Assembly (NCBI GenBank): GCA_918807975.1
Contig: OU964925.1
Coordinates: forward strand, 9,090,798-9,154,797
Direction: 5' to 3'
DNA: 64,000 nt
Origin: Aplidium turbinatum
Taxonomy: Eukaryota; Chordata; Ascidiacea; Aplousobranchia; Polyclinidae
Shown: positions 42,930 to 54,254 of the stretch, piece by piece
Position numbering within the stretch: position 1 is the stretch's first letter
Layout: each line of letters opens with the position of its first letter
The notes under the pieces: generated by a model
Seen by the model: only the letters and a program-made list of their open reading frames with translations
Told to the model about the DNA's origin: nothing
Databases searched by the model: none
Program-made: the position numbers and the translations under genes

Positions 42930-44208
42930 CAGGGCCGGATTAAGGGTACTGTAGGCCTAAGGCTGTTTACTAGAGAAGGGCCTATTTTTGAAAACCAAGC
43001 TACAAAAAGTAATAAAAATACATACATGAAAGATTGAAATTACTTACTGCAAAATAACATAAACATAAGTTAACAGAAGTATGGCGCATAATTGGTTTTG
43101 GGAACAAAGACAATTTTTATTGTCAAATTTGAAGCAGATGGAAAAGATTTTGGAAAGAAATGGATAGTAGGTACCTATGGTAATACTTTACCTGATGGCA
43201 CTCTAAACTAGGAGTTTTCGACCTTTTTTCCACCGCGACCCCCTCAGAGCAATCACTGTAGTCTCGCGCCCCCCCATAAAAGTATTCAACAAAAGCATCT
43301 TTAATGCAAAATTTAACCAATGTTTAGTTTTGCTGTTCCAACGTAAACTTCCGAAACGAAAAACGTTTTTTAGCGATGTTATCACGGCTTTTATTACATT
43401 TCCACAGATTGTTATTTTTATTTTCTATCAAGCTTAGTTAGATGATAGGAGAAAAAATAATGAGAATAATCCACGTTTTCGCACTTTCACCGGTTGAATT
43501 TATTGCAATCTTTTTATGGATTCATTTAAATCAATCTCAGTGAGATGGTTGGTGCTGCATATTTTTAACTATTAAGTTTGTCAATGCGTGCACCTGTTGC
43601 TGAAAGAACTTTCAAACAAGATAGCCGGCACCAATTTTTTCAAAGCCATTGAAAACAATACTGAGAAATCTATTTTGCATAAGATTCTACATAATTTTGC
43701 ATTTTTACCATAGCGTTGTTACTGGTTAGTCTGCAGAAAGCAACGTACAAGAACTTGGTGAAAAATATCGAATGCTTTCCTATAGTTAAAGCCTTGCGAC
43801 GTCTGAAAGCTTAAACGATATAATAACCTCAAGTACTGTAGAGGAATGGGCGATTGCCAAAAACACAGTTTTTAATCTTTTCTGGCAAAAAAGAATTGAA
43901 AACAATAACCTACACTGGAATTTCAAGCACCTTGCGAACCTCTGAAGAACGGCTCGCCGCGACCTCCAGATTAAAAAACCCTGCTCTAAACTCAATTTCA
44001 GTAAAAGTGGCGCCAACGTGGTTTTAGAAATGGGTTCTTCGTATGTGGGCTATTGACTCAACTCAGTCATTTGTTTTTAAGAAAAAACTGTAGGCCTACT
44101 GGTAGGCTACTGGATCTGTATCACTATCAGCCTTACAAAAATTGAGGGCCGAATTTTTCCAGGGCCTAAGGCTATAGCCTTATTAGCCTAATGGTTAATC
44201 CGGCCCTG
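42930..44208. mobile_element. non-autonomous hAT element 14
   Basis: CAGGGCCGGATTAAGGG at left and its inverse CCGGCCCTG at right (TTAATCCGGCCCTG), exact 8-bp duplication CTGAAAAT. GGGCCTAAGGCT motifs occur in both arms. Interrupted by element 15. Confidence 0.88.
43209..43983. mobile_element. non-autonomous hAT element 15, nested in 14
   Basis: Ends TAGGAGTTTTCGACC and, inverted, CAGGGTTTTTTAATC, with CGCGACC motifs inside both and the exact 8-bp duplication CTCTAAAC. 775 bp. Part of the interior (near 43570-43620) reads like a hAT dimerisation-end scrap but is too decayed to call. Confidence 0.82.
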
Positions 44209-44499
44209 CTGAAAATAGGTAAGCGACGTCTTTGTCACCTGACTTTAGCCTTTACTTCATGTGGTTTGTTTGCTTTGATGACGCGTAGGTTCTAGAGCTG
44301 TAGAATTTTTTGCGCATAAAGTCTACAGCAGACAAAATCAAAGTAAACAAACTGGACAATTTAAAGTATTCTTCTGCCCCAAAGCAGTAACGTAATCATG
44401 CGTGACATGTGACATCACTGATGGGATGTCACATGTGTCACATTATTGATGTTTGTAGCGCTGTAGAGATCAGTTTTTTATTTATTTATTTTATTTTTT

Positions 44500-44725
44500 T
44501 GAATCTTTATCATCGGACTGACAAAACCTTGATAGGTCATTCCTGGCAGTTTCGCATACTTGTAGAGGCTCTTGACGCAGGGCCGGTTACCGAGATTGAC
44601 AGAGTAAAGTTTCTGATTGTTGAAAAATGAAATGTTGTTGGAGGGGAATGGTTTCATCCATTGGGTGCCGCTGAATGGAGAGCAGTCCTTAGAATGCGTT
44701 GCTCAAGCGCACACCCCGAGAATTT
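44500..44725 (-). mobile_element. SINE family B, 5'-truncated copy
   Basis: Shares the tail region (ATCATCGGACTGACAAAACC), the AGATTGACAGAG block and GAATGCGTTGCTCAAGCGCA with the copy at 29958. It stops before the tRNA-like head. Confidence 0.75.
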
Positions 44726-44962
44726 GCTAATTGTTAGTTTGCACTGTGGCTCTGTATAAATGTTGTTGTCATTATTACTACTAATTGCTCTGCCTTACAA
44801 GCTGTCAGTAGCACATGACACTTAGCCTTACTTGACTTTCTTAAAATACAGGCCACATCCTGGTCGTCGTCTTCGCCTTCGTGTGAGCCTAGGGTCGAGG
44901 GTCTATTCTTTTACCACCCCAGATTCACGATGTTCGCAGACTACACTTGAAAGCTACCGGTA

Positions 44963-45205
44963 CTAAGAGAGCAGCCAGTCTTTGGTTTCATCATCCATGA
45001 CGAGCACATTTTCCACTCCGTTAGGTGGCAAAGATGGTAGCTTACAGTCATTGATGATTGGGTCTGCGGTCTGTTCCTCGGCACCACATTCACAGGATGG
45101 GAAAGAGGCCATTTCCCATTGGTGCATGGTTGAGCGGAAAAGCCCTACGCCCGTACGAAGACTGTTGAAGCGCACCCATGCCTGTCTTTGTAGTGTCAGG
45201 CCCAT
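44963..45205 (-). pseudogene. L3 LINE C-terminal domain
   Basis: LTLQRQAWVRFNSLRTGVGL, then FPSCECGAEEQTADPIIND, a CxC..H-type terminal domain found at the end of many Jockey-like and telomere-type LINE proteins, then METKDWLLS-like end. Matches 63260-63500 at most positions. Confidence 0.8.
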
Positions 45206-45699
45206 GGGGCGCGTGTCGGCGTCGGAGATGAACGAATGGAGTCTTGTGGTACTTGACTTCCATTCAGAATTTCATTTATGGTCCGTTCAAGTAGCCACAG
45301 AGATGTCTTGTGCATCAACTTTGTTGATCAGAAGTTGAGCGGCTGGCACGAATGGGTGTTTTGATTTCAGTCGACGGGGGTGCTTGCTTGTGAGAGCAGA
45401 GAGCATGGTGGAGAAGATGGTTAGGCTCCAGTGCCCGTCGACCGATAGACAGAATGGCTTCTTCAATCTTCACGACGAAGCTCAGCAGGTTGGATGCCAG
45501 CGAGAATGGGGAGATTGTCCTATGGTGTGGGACTTAGGCATCCGGTCATTGTGCGCAGGGCGCTGTTTATGGCAGTGTCGATGTTATGGCAGTGAGCACT
45601 GCGGCACCAAACAGGTGCACAGTACTCTGCTGAAGAGTAGGCAGGGGCTAAGGCTGTTATACGCAAAGGGTCATCCTTCGTCCCTCAGCTGAGCCTGCC

Positions 45700-46090
45700 A
45701 GGCGCTTAAGTAGCTCAGCACGAAATGTGAGTTTCTTGCGCAGTGACACCAAATGGTGGCAGTACGTGAGCGATTTGTCTAGTGTCACCCCAAGGTACTT
45801 TGGTCCGGGAAAAATGACAGAGATTTTCCGTTGTTCTGGACATGTAGGTGACGATCAGATTTCCGATTGTGTAGGTGGAAAGCTGCTGCCATAGTTTGGT
45901 TTCGCTGAGTTTCAGTCGCCAGTTCTGGAGACAAACTGAGCGGTTTTTCATGTCCTGGCTCAAGGCGTCTTCTAGATTTTCCCACGACTTTGTGGAGTGG
46001 AGAATTGCCAGGTCATCCGCATAAACGTATTTTGCATAGACCGTGGTTTGCAGGTCGTGGGTGTAAATGTTAAAAAGAAGTAGAGTCAGG
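45700..46090 (-). pseudogene. L3 LINE RT palm/thumb fragments
   Basis: Fragments read AKYVYADDLAIL-like sequence around 46010-46040, then ENLEDALSQDMKNRSVCLQNW, and PGPKYLGVTLDKSLTYCHH in shifted frames near 45730-45810. The YADD box is recognisable. Frameshifted. Confidence 0.65.
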
Positions 46091-46206
46091 ACCGATCCCT
46101 GTGGGACGCCGTTTTTCAGGCGTCTCCGTCTGCTTCACCGTGAGTTGCCGGTGGTGAGGGTGAAGCTTCGATTCCTGACAAGTTCCATAATCACACGGAC
46201 CATATG

Positions 46207-46527
46207 TCAGTCAGGAAACAGGCGAAACAGCTTGGAAGTAAGGCCGCGATGCCATACGATGTTATAAGCAGCTGTGATATCTAGAAAAACAGCACCGACC
46301 TTTTTTGTCTCAAAGCAGTCTTCGATGCCTTGGGTCAAGAGTGTGACCTGATCTACGGTAGATTTTTCGCGTCGAAACCCAGCTTGCTCTTTTGGAAGGA
46401 GCGGGTCGATGATCGAGTTGACGTGGGCATAGATCAGCCTTTCAAGGATTTTGAAAGGAACACAGAAGGGATATCGGACGATAACTCTATGGGTCCTTTG
46501 GTGGCTTGTGAGCCTTAGGGAACGCAA
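46207..46527 (-). pseudogene. L3 LINE RT fingers fragment
   Basis: FKILERLIYAHVNSIIDPLL, PKEQAGFRREKSTVDQV and AVFLDITAAYNIVWHRGL, covering RT blocks up to the first catalytic Asp (usually D-x-T-A-A-Y-D; here the last Asp is Asn). Confidence 0.8.
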
Positions 46528-47257
46528 CTACTAAAGCTCTTCTCCTGAGTTTTGGGATTGTAATTGGTGCAGACAGGAAGAGAGGAATCTACACAACCAG
46601 GACTTGAAGATAGGGCCAGCATGGAGCAAAACTTAGGGAAGATCTTATCTGGCCCTGGGAGACTTGTGTGGTTTCATTAGGCGTAGAGTGGTGGCGAATT
46701 CTTCTGGAGTGAAATCCTCTAGAGAAAGATTCTTCTTGTGATGTTTCCACTCACCACAGCGCAGATACTTCCCTGGCGACAAGGCGGATGCCTTGCGGTC
46801 CTTTGTCTTGTAGACCCCGTTCTGCACTAGCTGGGAAGCGATGGCATTTACCGAAACGGGGCACTGGCGGGGGGAGTTTGCTGAGCGCCCAGTGGGGTTA
46901 TTGATGATGGTCCATGCTTTACGGCTTGAGTGTGAAAGTCGATGGTTTGGACAGCTTCGTTCCATCGCTCAAGCTTCTGTACATTCAGCCGCTCAAGTAG
47001 TCTGGTGGCGGCGGTGTTAGAAGCAGTACCAGATGTGGCGTTTCGGTAGGAGTGATAGAGAGCCTCACACTCAGAGTTCCAACTTGGTGTATAACTGGTT
47101 CGATGGCCATGTGGTATTGTGGCCTTTGCCGCAGTTATTATGGCATTGCAAAGGTCCTGGTATGCCTCGTCTGCGTTGCATGTTTCAGATGCTGGTAACT
47201 TTGCAATAGACTCATTGTTGTATTGATTCTAGTTGGCTTTTTTGAAGTTTCATCGCT

Positions 47258-48060
47258 TCACCGGTGAACTCGGGACAGGAGCCACAAGTTTTGGGGCAAT
47301 GATGAGAGACGGTCGGTGTTAGGACCGCAGGAACTTCTCAAGCACATGTCTGTCTGGAAGAAAGCTGTCGACGCTCGCGAAGACCAAATCAGGGTTTGTC
47401 CCTGTTCCCCAGCGGCCGGAGTGGAAACTGGCTGGTTCCTTATTGGGTTTAATAGGAGAGCAAGATGGTTTGTAGAGGCCCATTCAGCCAGCAATTCTCC
47501 GTCGATGCTTGTGTTGTTGTAGCTCCAGTCGGTGTGCTGGCAGTTGAAATCGCCAGCGTAGAGACTAGGAAGAGGAACGTTGGAAGGGATGGTGGTGTGG
47601 CGCCCGAGAGCTAATTTTCTCTGACGCAGAGCGCGTCACTTCTATGATGTCCGCTACAGTGGCAACATTTGCGAGGCTAGGAGTTTGTAGATTGACGATG
47701 TTATAGTCTGAGATACAAATACACACCCGCTTCAATCTCGGCATCAGTTGGAGATTGTTCGCCAAAGGTCCACTTCAGGCTCTCATGCACAAATGTGACA
47801 ATGCCGTGCTTCCTGCTTAAGGTAAACCCAGCTAGCGTGTAATTGGGAATAGTTAGCCTATCTGCAGAGGTGCAGTGGGCTCTTGCAGGAGGATTAGTAC
47901 CCGGTTGGTATGGGCAAGCTGCTGCACAACTTTGATCTTGTTTGTTGTGTAGCTTTCTATGTTGAGCTGCAGGATGGTGGGGCGTCTGAACTTATCAGTT
48001 GCCTCTTGCAGCTGTGCCGTCCTGGTGGAGGCTTTTGGTTGACAAGTTTTGTTTCTCATC
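47258..48060 (-). pseudogene. L3 LINE endonuclease fragments
   Basis: Frames at 47853-48059 (ILQLNIESYTTNKIKVV, LLQEP with the metal-binding Glu region) and 47258-47494 (WASTNHLALL) belong to an apurinic-type endonuclease. The middle is scrambled by shifts. Confidence 0.65.
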
Positions 48061-49030
48061 TGCTAGTGTACAAATGGTAGGCTACATCCTGTTATAGAAT
48101 TTGAACTTGTCAGCTTCAGCTTTCAATTGGTCTTCTAGCGCAGGGTTTCCCAAAGTGGGGTCCGCGGACTCCTGGGGGTCCGCAAAGACTGCACAGGGGG
48201 TCCCTGACGATATGACAAAATGGCGAAAACAGGCTTGACATTGTACGGTACCGTACTTCCATTGTCGCAGATGAATGCCGCCGTGATTTGTAACTAAAAT
48301 GAATTATTTAATGAATGTTAGGCCGTGTCAATCTTAAATATTTGAAATGAATTAGTACGTCTTGGTAATTGCTCTACCTTAAAAATTGCATGCGGCGTCT
48401 ATGATGCAACAATTAAACGTACGGTGTATAGCAGTCGGGAATGTTTGCTATATAGGCCTAGCTAAAAGGCTAAACTGTTTTTCGGTTAGCTACCTGTAGG
48501 TCTATGCAGTCCGAGCATTAAAATAGATAACCCCATAGGTGGCCGTGGTAAGGTTATGAAGTTCTGAAGTTTCAATTTTTGTTCGAATTGGCCTTAGCCC
48601 TAGCTTAATAATTCAAAATAAAATAAAAATAATAGATAAAACATAGAAATAACTCAATGCGAAGGGGCAGTGTTTAGGTATAAGAGTAGCAGTAGCGAAG
48701 GGACGATAGAATAGTAACGAATCGAAGTTATCAGATAATTCATTTGTGTTAACTTTTAGTAGAATGGCAAAGGTGGCACTGCAGCTGACAACATATTTTA
48801 CAAATATATTTCTGCGCAGCTTTTTCTCCGGTAGTCTACAAAGTCAGTAGGCCTACAACAATTGAGGCTAAGCGATAGCCTGTTGCAAAAGTTTGTGCAG
48901 AAATAAATTTGTCAAACATGTAGCCTACCGGTAGTCAGCTGCAGTGCCACCTCTGCGATTTTTCTAATATCCTGACTGACACGGATATTTTTTTTCTGTT
49001 TTTAAATTTTAGTGTTATAGTTCAAATCTT

Positions 49031-49135
49031 ATGGATAAATTTTTGAAGCGAAAGGATAAGTCGAATGATTCGGAATGTGAAGCCCAGCAATCTCAGGATG
49101 TTTCATCCCGGAAGACGAAGAGACAAAAAGTTTGA
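49031..49135 (+). pseudogene. hAT transposase N-terminal piece
   Basis: MDKFLKRKDKSNDSECEAQQ and then RKTKRQKV resemble the start of ZBED5-like transposases. A TGA follows, yet the same frame goes on with TYDKEYLN, which in that family precedes the GF(I/T)...C BED finger. Either this is a first exon using the GTTTGA donor at the stop, or the copy has a point stop and an insertion before 52380. Confidence 0.6.
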
Positions 49136-49189
49136 ACATACGATAAGGAGTATCTTAACACTTTGCTCCTCAAAGGGAGGCCAGATTTG

Positions 49190-52100
49190 GCCCCCCCCTC
49201 ATATTTCCTTTAATTATTTGAAGCACAGTAACGCCATGCACTTGGTTTTTCTTGACTTTTCCTAAAATTGCCAGGCGGATCTGATGATATTAAATTTGAT
49301 GCTAAAAGTTGTGTAGTTTTCTTGTAAATTCAAGATTTTGGTGAATTTTTGCTATTTCTAGCTAACTTCCAGCAAAGCGTGAAATGGATTACATTGCGAT
49401 GACAAGCCATAAGCTCATAATTGCTTCGTGCATCGATATGCGCGAGCAGAGAGAAGCATCCTCTTGCTTTCTTTTGTTTGGTTTGACCTCAATAATACAA
49501 AGCGCGTTATTTCTTATGCTACAAAGAAAAGCCAGTGATCGTAAAGCTGTTAATTAGAAACAATAATAGCAAGCTTTTTTGCGTTATCAGCTCTACAAAG
49601 AAGAATAGCAATCCACGATCAAAATAGTAGGCTATGGAGGCCACAAACTATTCAAAACAGTTGTTTCAAGCAGATAATATTCATTGACGAATAAAAAACG
49701 TTACAATAAGAAATCTTGTATACAATAAGAAATCTTTTCTTGGATAAAGACACGAAAACCTGGTTTCGAAATAAAGGTTCTATGGAAATGCTCTCATTGA
49801 CAAAACTTGCAATTGAGGAAATGTATCACTGCAAATGCTTTTGGGAGAAGCCGGAGAAATAGCGTTTTTGCAAACAGTAATTGTGAGATACACTCAAAAT
49901 TATGAGATAGGCTCCATTTACACGTAGCAGCTAACTCGATGGCGTCCCTTCACTGCTTTATGTCGCCTACTTGTTGTTATGTCCTGTATTTTTGTTTCAC
50001 AGTGCACTGTGTTTTGTTCCAAAGAGCGCAAAATAAAGATGATAATGCCTCATCTACATTACAAAATATTTTGTAATGTAGGCCTACAAACAAAATGTAC
50101 AATGTACACAATGTACATTACAAAATATTTTGTACTGTAGACGAGGCATAAATTTAGGCGTCACATAAGACAAACAACAAATCAGCTTTCTTCATCATTG
50201 ATTCAACATCTGAATACGTTGCGCCAATGTATAAGAGGCCGGCTATTGTGAAGACCCGCCATTTATAAACGATCCGATTATACCAAAAGTGGGACAAACT
50301 AGTGGATCAAAGAATGAATAAATAATGCTGAGAAAACTAAATCTAAGTGACGAACAATACCGATGTCTTCATTTATCTTGGAAAAATGCTGCCTAAACTT
50401 ATCAACAAAAAATACAGTAAATAACGGCAAGGATCCCGAAAGCAGAATTTGCTCGACTTTGGCATGAATTTAGTCAGACATCTACAGTAATAATTCCACA
50501 CATACAATAACGGGCTCTCAACTGCTGTAAGATACATAATAATCAACCTGGTTCTGGGCGATTTGTGTAACAGTTTAGGGAAAGACACTACTTGAAATGA
50601 TGCACCACACAAAAGATTTTCAATGAAGACTGAGTCTAAAAACCGATGTGGATAGTGCTGCACAATAACTTCAAGTTTAGGACAGAAGAGGCACAAAATA
50701 TCACGATAAAAATAAAGACCTTGTGGGAAATTTTCGAGAATCATAACACGATGCAAATACCATAAACGCTTAGTTTGCATGCTGCTCTAAGCTGGCCGGC
50801 AACCACAAAGGTAGACAATAGCCTACAGGCAGTTTATAATTCGATAACAGCGCAATAAACATTATAAATACGTAAACCGACAAATTTCTTTTACAAACGT
50901 TTTACGTCTAATAGTAAATTTTCCCCCAACAATTTTTTGTGAAGCACTTGCAAACCACGGTTTTGTAAAATAATTTATCATTATTATTTTTTACTTCTCG
51001 GATATTGTAAAACGTCATCGGCAAAATCACAAAAAAAATTTCATTACTTCAATGTAGTAGGCCTAAGAATTTTTTATAGAATTGTAGCCACGTTGTTTCA
51101 ACAAAGAAGCCATTTTTTAGCAATGTAAAGTTATAGAAAATAATTTGCAATCATGCAAATCGTTGGAAAGAATCTAGGAAGTCCTCTCACAATCTGGCAC
51201 AAAATGATTATGTTTATTGTATCTCAGTAAAATGTTTTACGACAAACTTTGAAGCTTCGTTATAATCATTTTTATCTTTGAAGTCAAACGTTATTTTTTT
51301 TTGGCCAGAAACATAATCACTGCCTTGCTGACGTTGTCGCTTTTACGCGTATTTTTAGTGCTTCAAACAATAAGGACCCAGTAAGCAATCCAGTCCTTTT
51401 ACATTGATTCAACATTTGTAAAGGTTAAATTTATGTAGATTTGCTGACTGTGGGTTATTTCACATTTCCTTTGTTTACGCATGTTCCTCAATTCGCTGTT
51501 GCATTATTTCCACGCTGGCGGACTAAAAATGTATTTTCAAATTGATTGACACAATCTTCAATAAAAAGTGAGCTTCGAACTTAGCTTTGTTGATGTAAAT
51601 GCTGTATTTTTTGTGGATGTAATTTATGAGTCATGTTTATAAACACTCGTAAGCGAAATGACTTATGATGTGGCCTGCATGATATTTGTGATGCGACTTG
51701 ACACAAATCCACAATTTCAAAAGCACTTAATTTGAACTTAGAAATTTCAGATTATTTCAACAACTTGTTCAATTGTCTTCTCTCTACTAAAAATATTCAT
51801 ACTACAAACTCAATTGTAGACCTAAAATAGACAAACGAAGATGTAAACAGCTATTCAAGCAGGCTAAGCTGTTACTTATGAGAAATTTGGTTCCATAAAA
51901 CTAGAAGCTAGCCATGAGTTTCGGAATGCATTAGTTTAGGACAAAAATGTAAGACAACAAACGCAGTTTTGTTTTTTTTCAAATTCGTATAACAATATTA
52001 CTCTGATTGTAACTATTTTAGAATCAGTGAGTACTGAGTAGCTTACAATAAGATTTGCTCGCAAGTCGTAAATTCTAATCAATGCAATGATTCGGCACAC

Positions 52101-52350
52101 CGCACACACACTTCGTGCGTTCGATCGAGCTCTTTGTTATTTAGAAGTTTGCATGAAATCGGATTAGCACGGTTAATTAAAGGCGGCAAGTTAAATCAAA
52201 ATTGTCGTTTTTGGGTACCTTTGCAAATATTGAAATATCAAGTTTAACATATAAAATTTTAAAATAATGAGTTTTCAAACTTATAGACAAATGATTTGCT
52301 TTCACACCAGTGCAACTTCTGTTGAAATAGCATCAGCGGATAACTCGTAA
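49190..52350. other. 3.2-kb stretch splitting the hAT transposase
   Basis: It lies between the N-terminal piece and the BED finger. Both borders carry a TGGCCCCCCC run (about 49188 and 52375), which could be a target duplication or chance. It contains a large palindrome at 50045-50149. No gene recognised; a 135-residue frame at 50373-50780 (minus) has no known motif. Intron or nested element. Confidence 0.5.
50045..50149. repeat. compound palindrome
   Basis: ATGCCTCATCTAC at the left faces GTAGACGAGGCAT at the right. Between them are two palindromes, TACATTACAAAATA with its complement and a shorter version of the same. It could fold into a long hairpin or cruciform. Confidence 0.85.
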
Positions 52351-52357
52351 CAGCTGA

Positions 52358-54082
52358 TTGAATTTGATCCAAAAATGGCCCCCCCTTGAGCAGTTAACTT
52401 CCAAAAAAACGTTGAAAAGCAAAGGGCTCGGGTTTATTGAATGTCCTTCAGATGTTACTAAGCCTCAGTGTTTAATATGCTACAAAACATTGTCGAATGA
52501 ATGTATGAAACCAGCCAAGTTAAAGCGGCATTTGATGGCTCAACATCCTGAGCTAGCTGGAAAGCCACAGGTTTTTTTTGACAGAAAGAAGAAAGAATAT
52601 TTAAAGCAAAAAGAAACTTTTACACAATCTTTGGTGTCGAACGAAAAATTAATGAAAGCATCTTATTTAGTGGCGCTAAGGGTGGCTCGAGCCAAGAAAG
52701 CTCACACAATTGCGGAAAATTTAATTCTTCCGGCAGCAATTGACATGTGTGAAGTAGTTTTGGACGGCAAATGTGCAGCCAAGCTTAAAGAAATTCCATT
52801 GTCGAACAACACGATTTCAAGAAGAATCGATGAACTTTCGAATGACATAAAAGCACAGCTGCTTGAAAGACTGAATCAAACTAATTTTGCAATCCAATTG
52901 GATGAAAGTACGGACATTGCCAGCCAAGCACATCTCTTGGTTTATGTTAGATATTCATGGGGAGACGAAATGATAGAAGATTTCATGTTTTGTCATCAAA
53001 TGCAATGCAGAACAACCGGTTTAGACGTTTTCAACGTACTTTGTGATTTCTTTTCACAATCAGAACTGTCGTGGGAACGATGTGTGGCTATATGTACCGA
53101 TGGTGCAGCTTCAATGACCTGCAAGCACTCCGGGGCTATAGCTCGTATCAGAGAAAAAGTACTGAACATTATACGAACGCACTGCATGATTCATCGCGAA
53201 GCGCTTGTTGCGAAACATTTAGGAAAATCTTTGTCTGAAGTCTTATCTTTATGTGTCAAAGTTATCAACTCTACCAAAGCTCGCCCACTGCAGTCCCGAA
53301 TGTTTTCGAAACTTTGCGATGAACTAGGCTCAGAACATTCAAGCCTTTTGCTCCATACGGAAGTTAGATGGCTGTCGCGAGGAAAGATTGTAGAACGCCT
53401 GTTTGAACTGCGAGAAGAGGTTTTAATTTTCTTGCGAGCGCACAATGCGGACTTAGCTTCACTAGTAGCCGATGAAATTTGGCTTGGGAAACTTGCATAT
53501 CTGGCAGATATTTTTAACCTTCTCAATCAACTGAACTTGTCACTTCAGGGAAGAGATGCGAACATTTTACTCAGTCAAAATGTTGTGGATATGTTTCCTG
53601 TTCTGTGTGACTACATTGCCAACAAACCTTTAATAAACACAGATTTGATTTTCTCTGACATTCAACTACATTTTGGAATAGCTTTCTGTACATTTTACGA
53701 AGTACTTTTTAAAGAGACATATGAGAATTTTGACTGGATTTTAAACCCTTTTGTTGTTGCACTGTCAGGACGCAAAGAAGAAGAATTGGCTGAATTGTCA
53801 TCTGACCGAACTTTAATGATTAGTTTCAATCAAAAACCTCTTGCATCTTTCTGGTTAAGTGTTGAGAACGAATATCCACTGCTCTCACAAAAGGCTACCC
53901 AAATGTTATTACCTTTTGCCACTACCTACATGTGTGAGGCAGCATTTTCAGCTCTTACAAATATGAAGACAAAATACCGGTCCAGACTTATCGTAGACTC
54001 TGAATTGCGAGTTTGCTTGTCACAAATTGCTCCAAGAATTGACAAGTTGTGCAGTAAGAAGCAATCACATCCATCCCATTGA
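52358..54082 (+). CDS. hAT transposase, ZBED5-like
   Basis: 574 residues without interruption. BED zinc finger at about 28-66 with C38, C41, H58, H63. RNase-H-like core: first Asp D182 (LDESTDIA), second Asp D248 (CTDGAASM), EVRWLSRGK with W338, helical insertion domain about 260-520, and the catalytic Glu E527 in CEAAFSALTNMKT, followed by the dimerisation helix ending about 560. It would bind the element's TIRs in the nucleus and cut and paste it with 8-bp duplications. The start at 52358 may be internal: WPPLEQLTSKKTLKSKG before the finger is not family-like, and the true N-terminus may be at 49031. All catalytic residues present. Confidence 0.92.
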   Translation: MNLIQKWPPLEQLTSKKTLKSKGLGFIECPSDVTKPQCLICYKTLSNECMKPAKLKRHLMAQHPELAGKPQVFFDRKKKEYLKQKETFTQSLVSNEKLMKASYLVALRVARAKKAHTIAENLILPAAIDMCEVVLDGKCAAKLKEIPLSNNTISRRIDELSNDIKAQLLERLNQTNFAIQLDESTDIASQAHLLVYVRYSWGDEMIEDFMFCHQMQCRTTGLDVFNVLCDFFSQSELSWERCVAICTDGAASMTCKHSGAIARIREKVLNIIRTHCMIHREALVAKHLGKSLSEVLSLCVKVINSTKARPLQSRMFSKLCDELGSEHSSLLLHTEVRWLSRGKIVERLFELREEVLIFLRAHNADLASLVADEIWLGKLAYLADIFNLLNQLNLSLQGRDANILLSQNVVDMFPVLCDYIANKPLINTDLIFSDIQLHFGIAFCTFYEVLFKETYENFDWILNPFVVALSGRKEEELAELSSDRTLMISFNQKPLASFWLSVENEYPLLSQKATQMLLPFATTYMCEAAFSALTNMKTKYRSRLIVDSELRVCLSQIAPRIDKLCSKKQSHPSH

Positions 54083-54254
54083 TGTTGTCATTTCGATTAA
54101 TAAACATGATTCAATGTTACTTATTTTTATTTGTATTAACATTTATCGCTGGTTAGGCGGAAAATTGATGCGACATAAGATTGGGGTCCGCGAAAAAACA
54201 CTTTGACAAATAGGGGTCCATTGCCCAAAAAGTTTGGGAAACCCTGTTCTAGCG

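Larger units (their letters stand above)
41587..44465. repeat. duplicated segment, copy 2
   Basis: Same-order partner of 8272-10988. This copy lacks the first copy's hAT 2, and carries instead the stack 42549-44208 between blocks ending GTTATCATTGCAAGA and starting AAGCGACGTC. Confidence 0.65.
44862..48060 (-). mobile_element. LINE family L3, long decayed copy (Jockey-like)
   Basis: Minus strand, 3.2 kb: endonuclease start RPTILQLNIESYTTNKI (about 47950-48030), later endonuclease blocks (LAEWASTNHLALL, 47430-47494), linker, RT (YPFCVPFKILERLIYAHV, KEQAGFRREKSTVDQV, VFLDITAAYNIVWHRGL at 46207-46527), then downstream pieces and the 3' domain with a CxCxxxHxxxC-like knuckle (CECGAEEQTADPIIND) ending at 44963. 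The untranslated tail ends in CGA-rich repeats. Many shifts and stops. Confidence 0.85.
48141..54246 (+). mobile_element. large hAT element 16, apparently autonomous type
   Basis: CAGGGTTTCCCAAAGTGGGG at left and the inverse of CAGGGTTTCCCAAACTTTTT at right; exact 8-bp duplication TTCTAGCG. GGGGTCCGC motifs lie inside both ends. It carries an uninterrupted transposase frame (52358-54082) and, 3.2 kb upstream, a likely N-terminal piece. Target is the 5' flank of the L3 LINE. Exact duplication and open gene point to recent activity. Confidence 0.92.

Noticed and set aside
50373-50780. 135-residue minus-strand frame as a host gene
   Set aside because: No recognisable domain, lies inside the hAT 16 interior; not supported.
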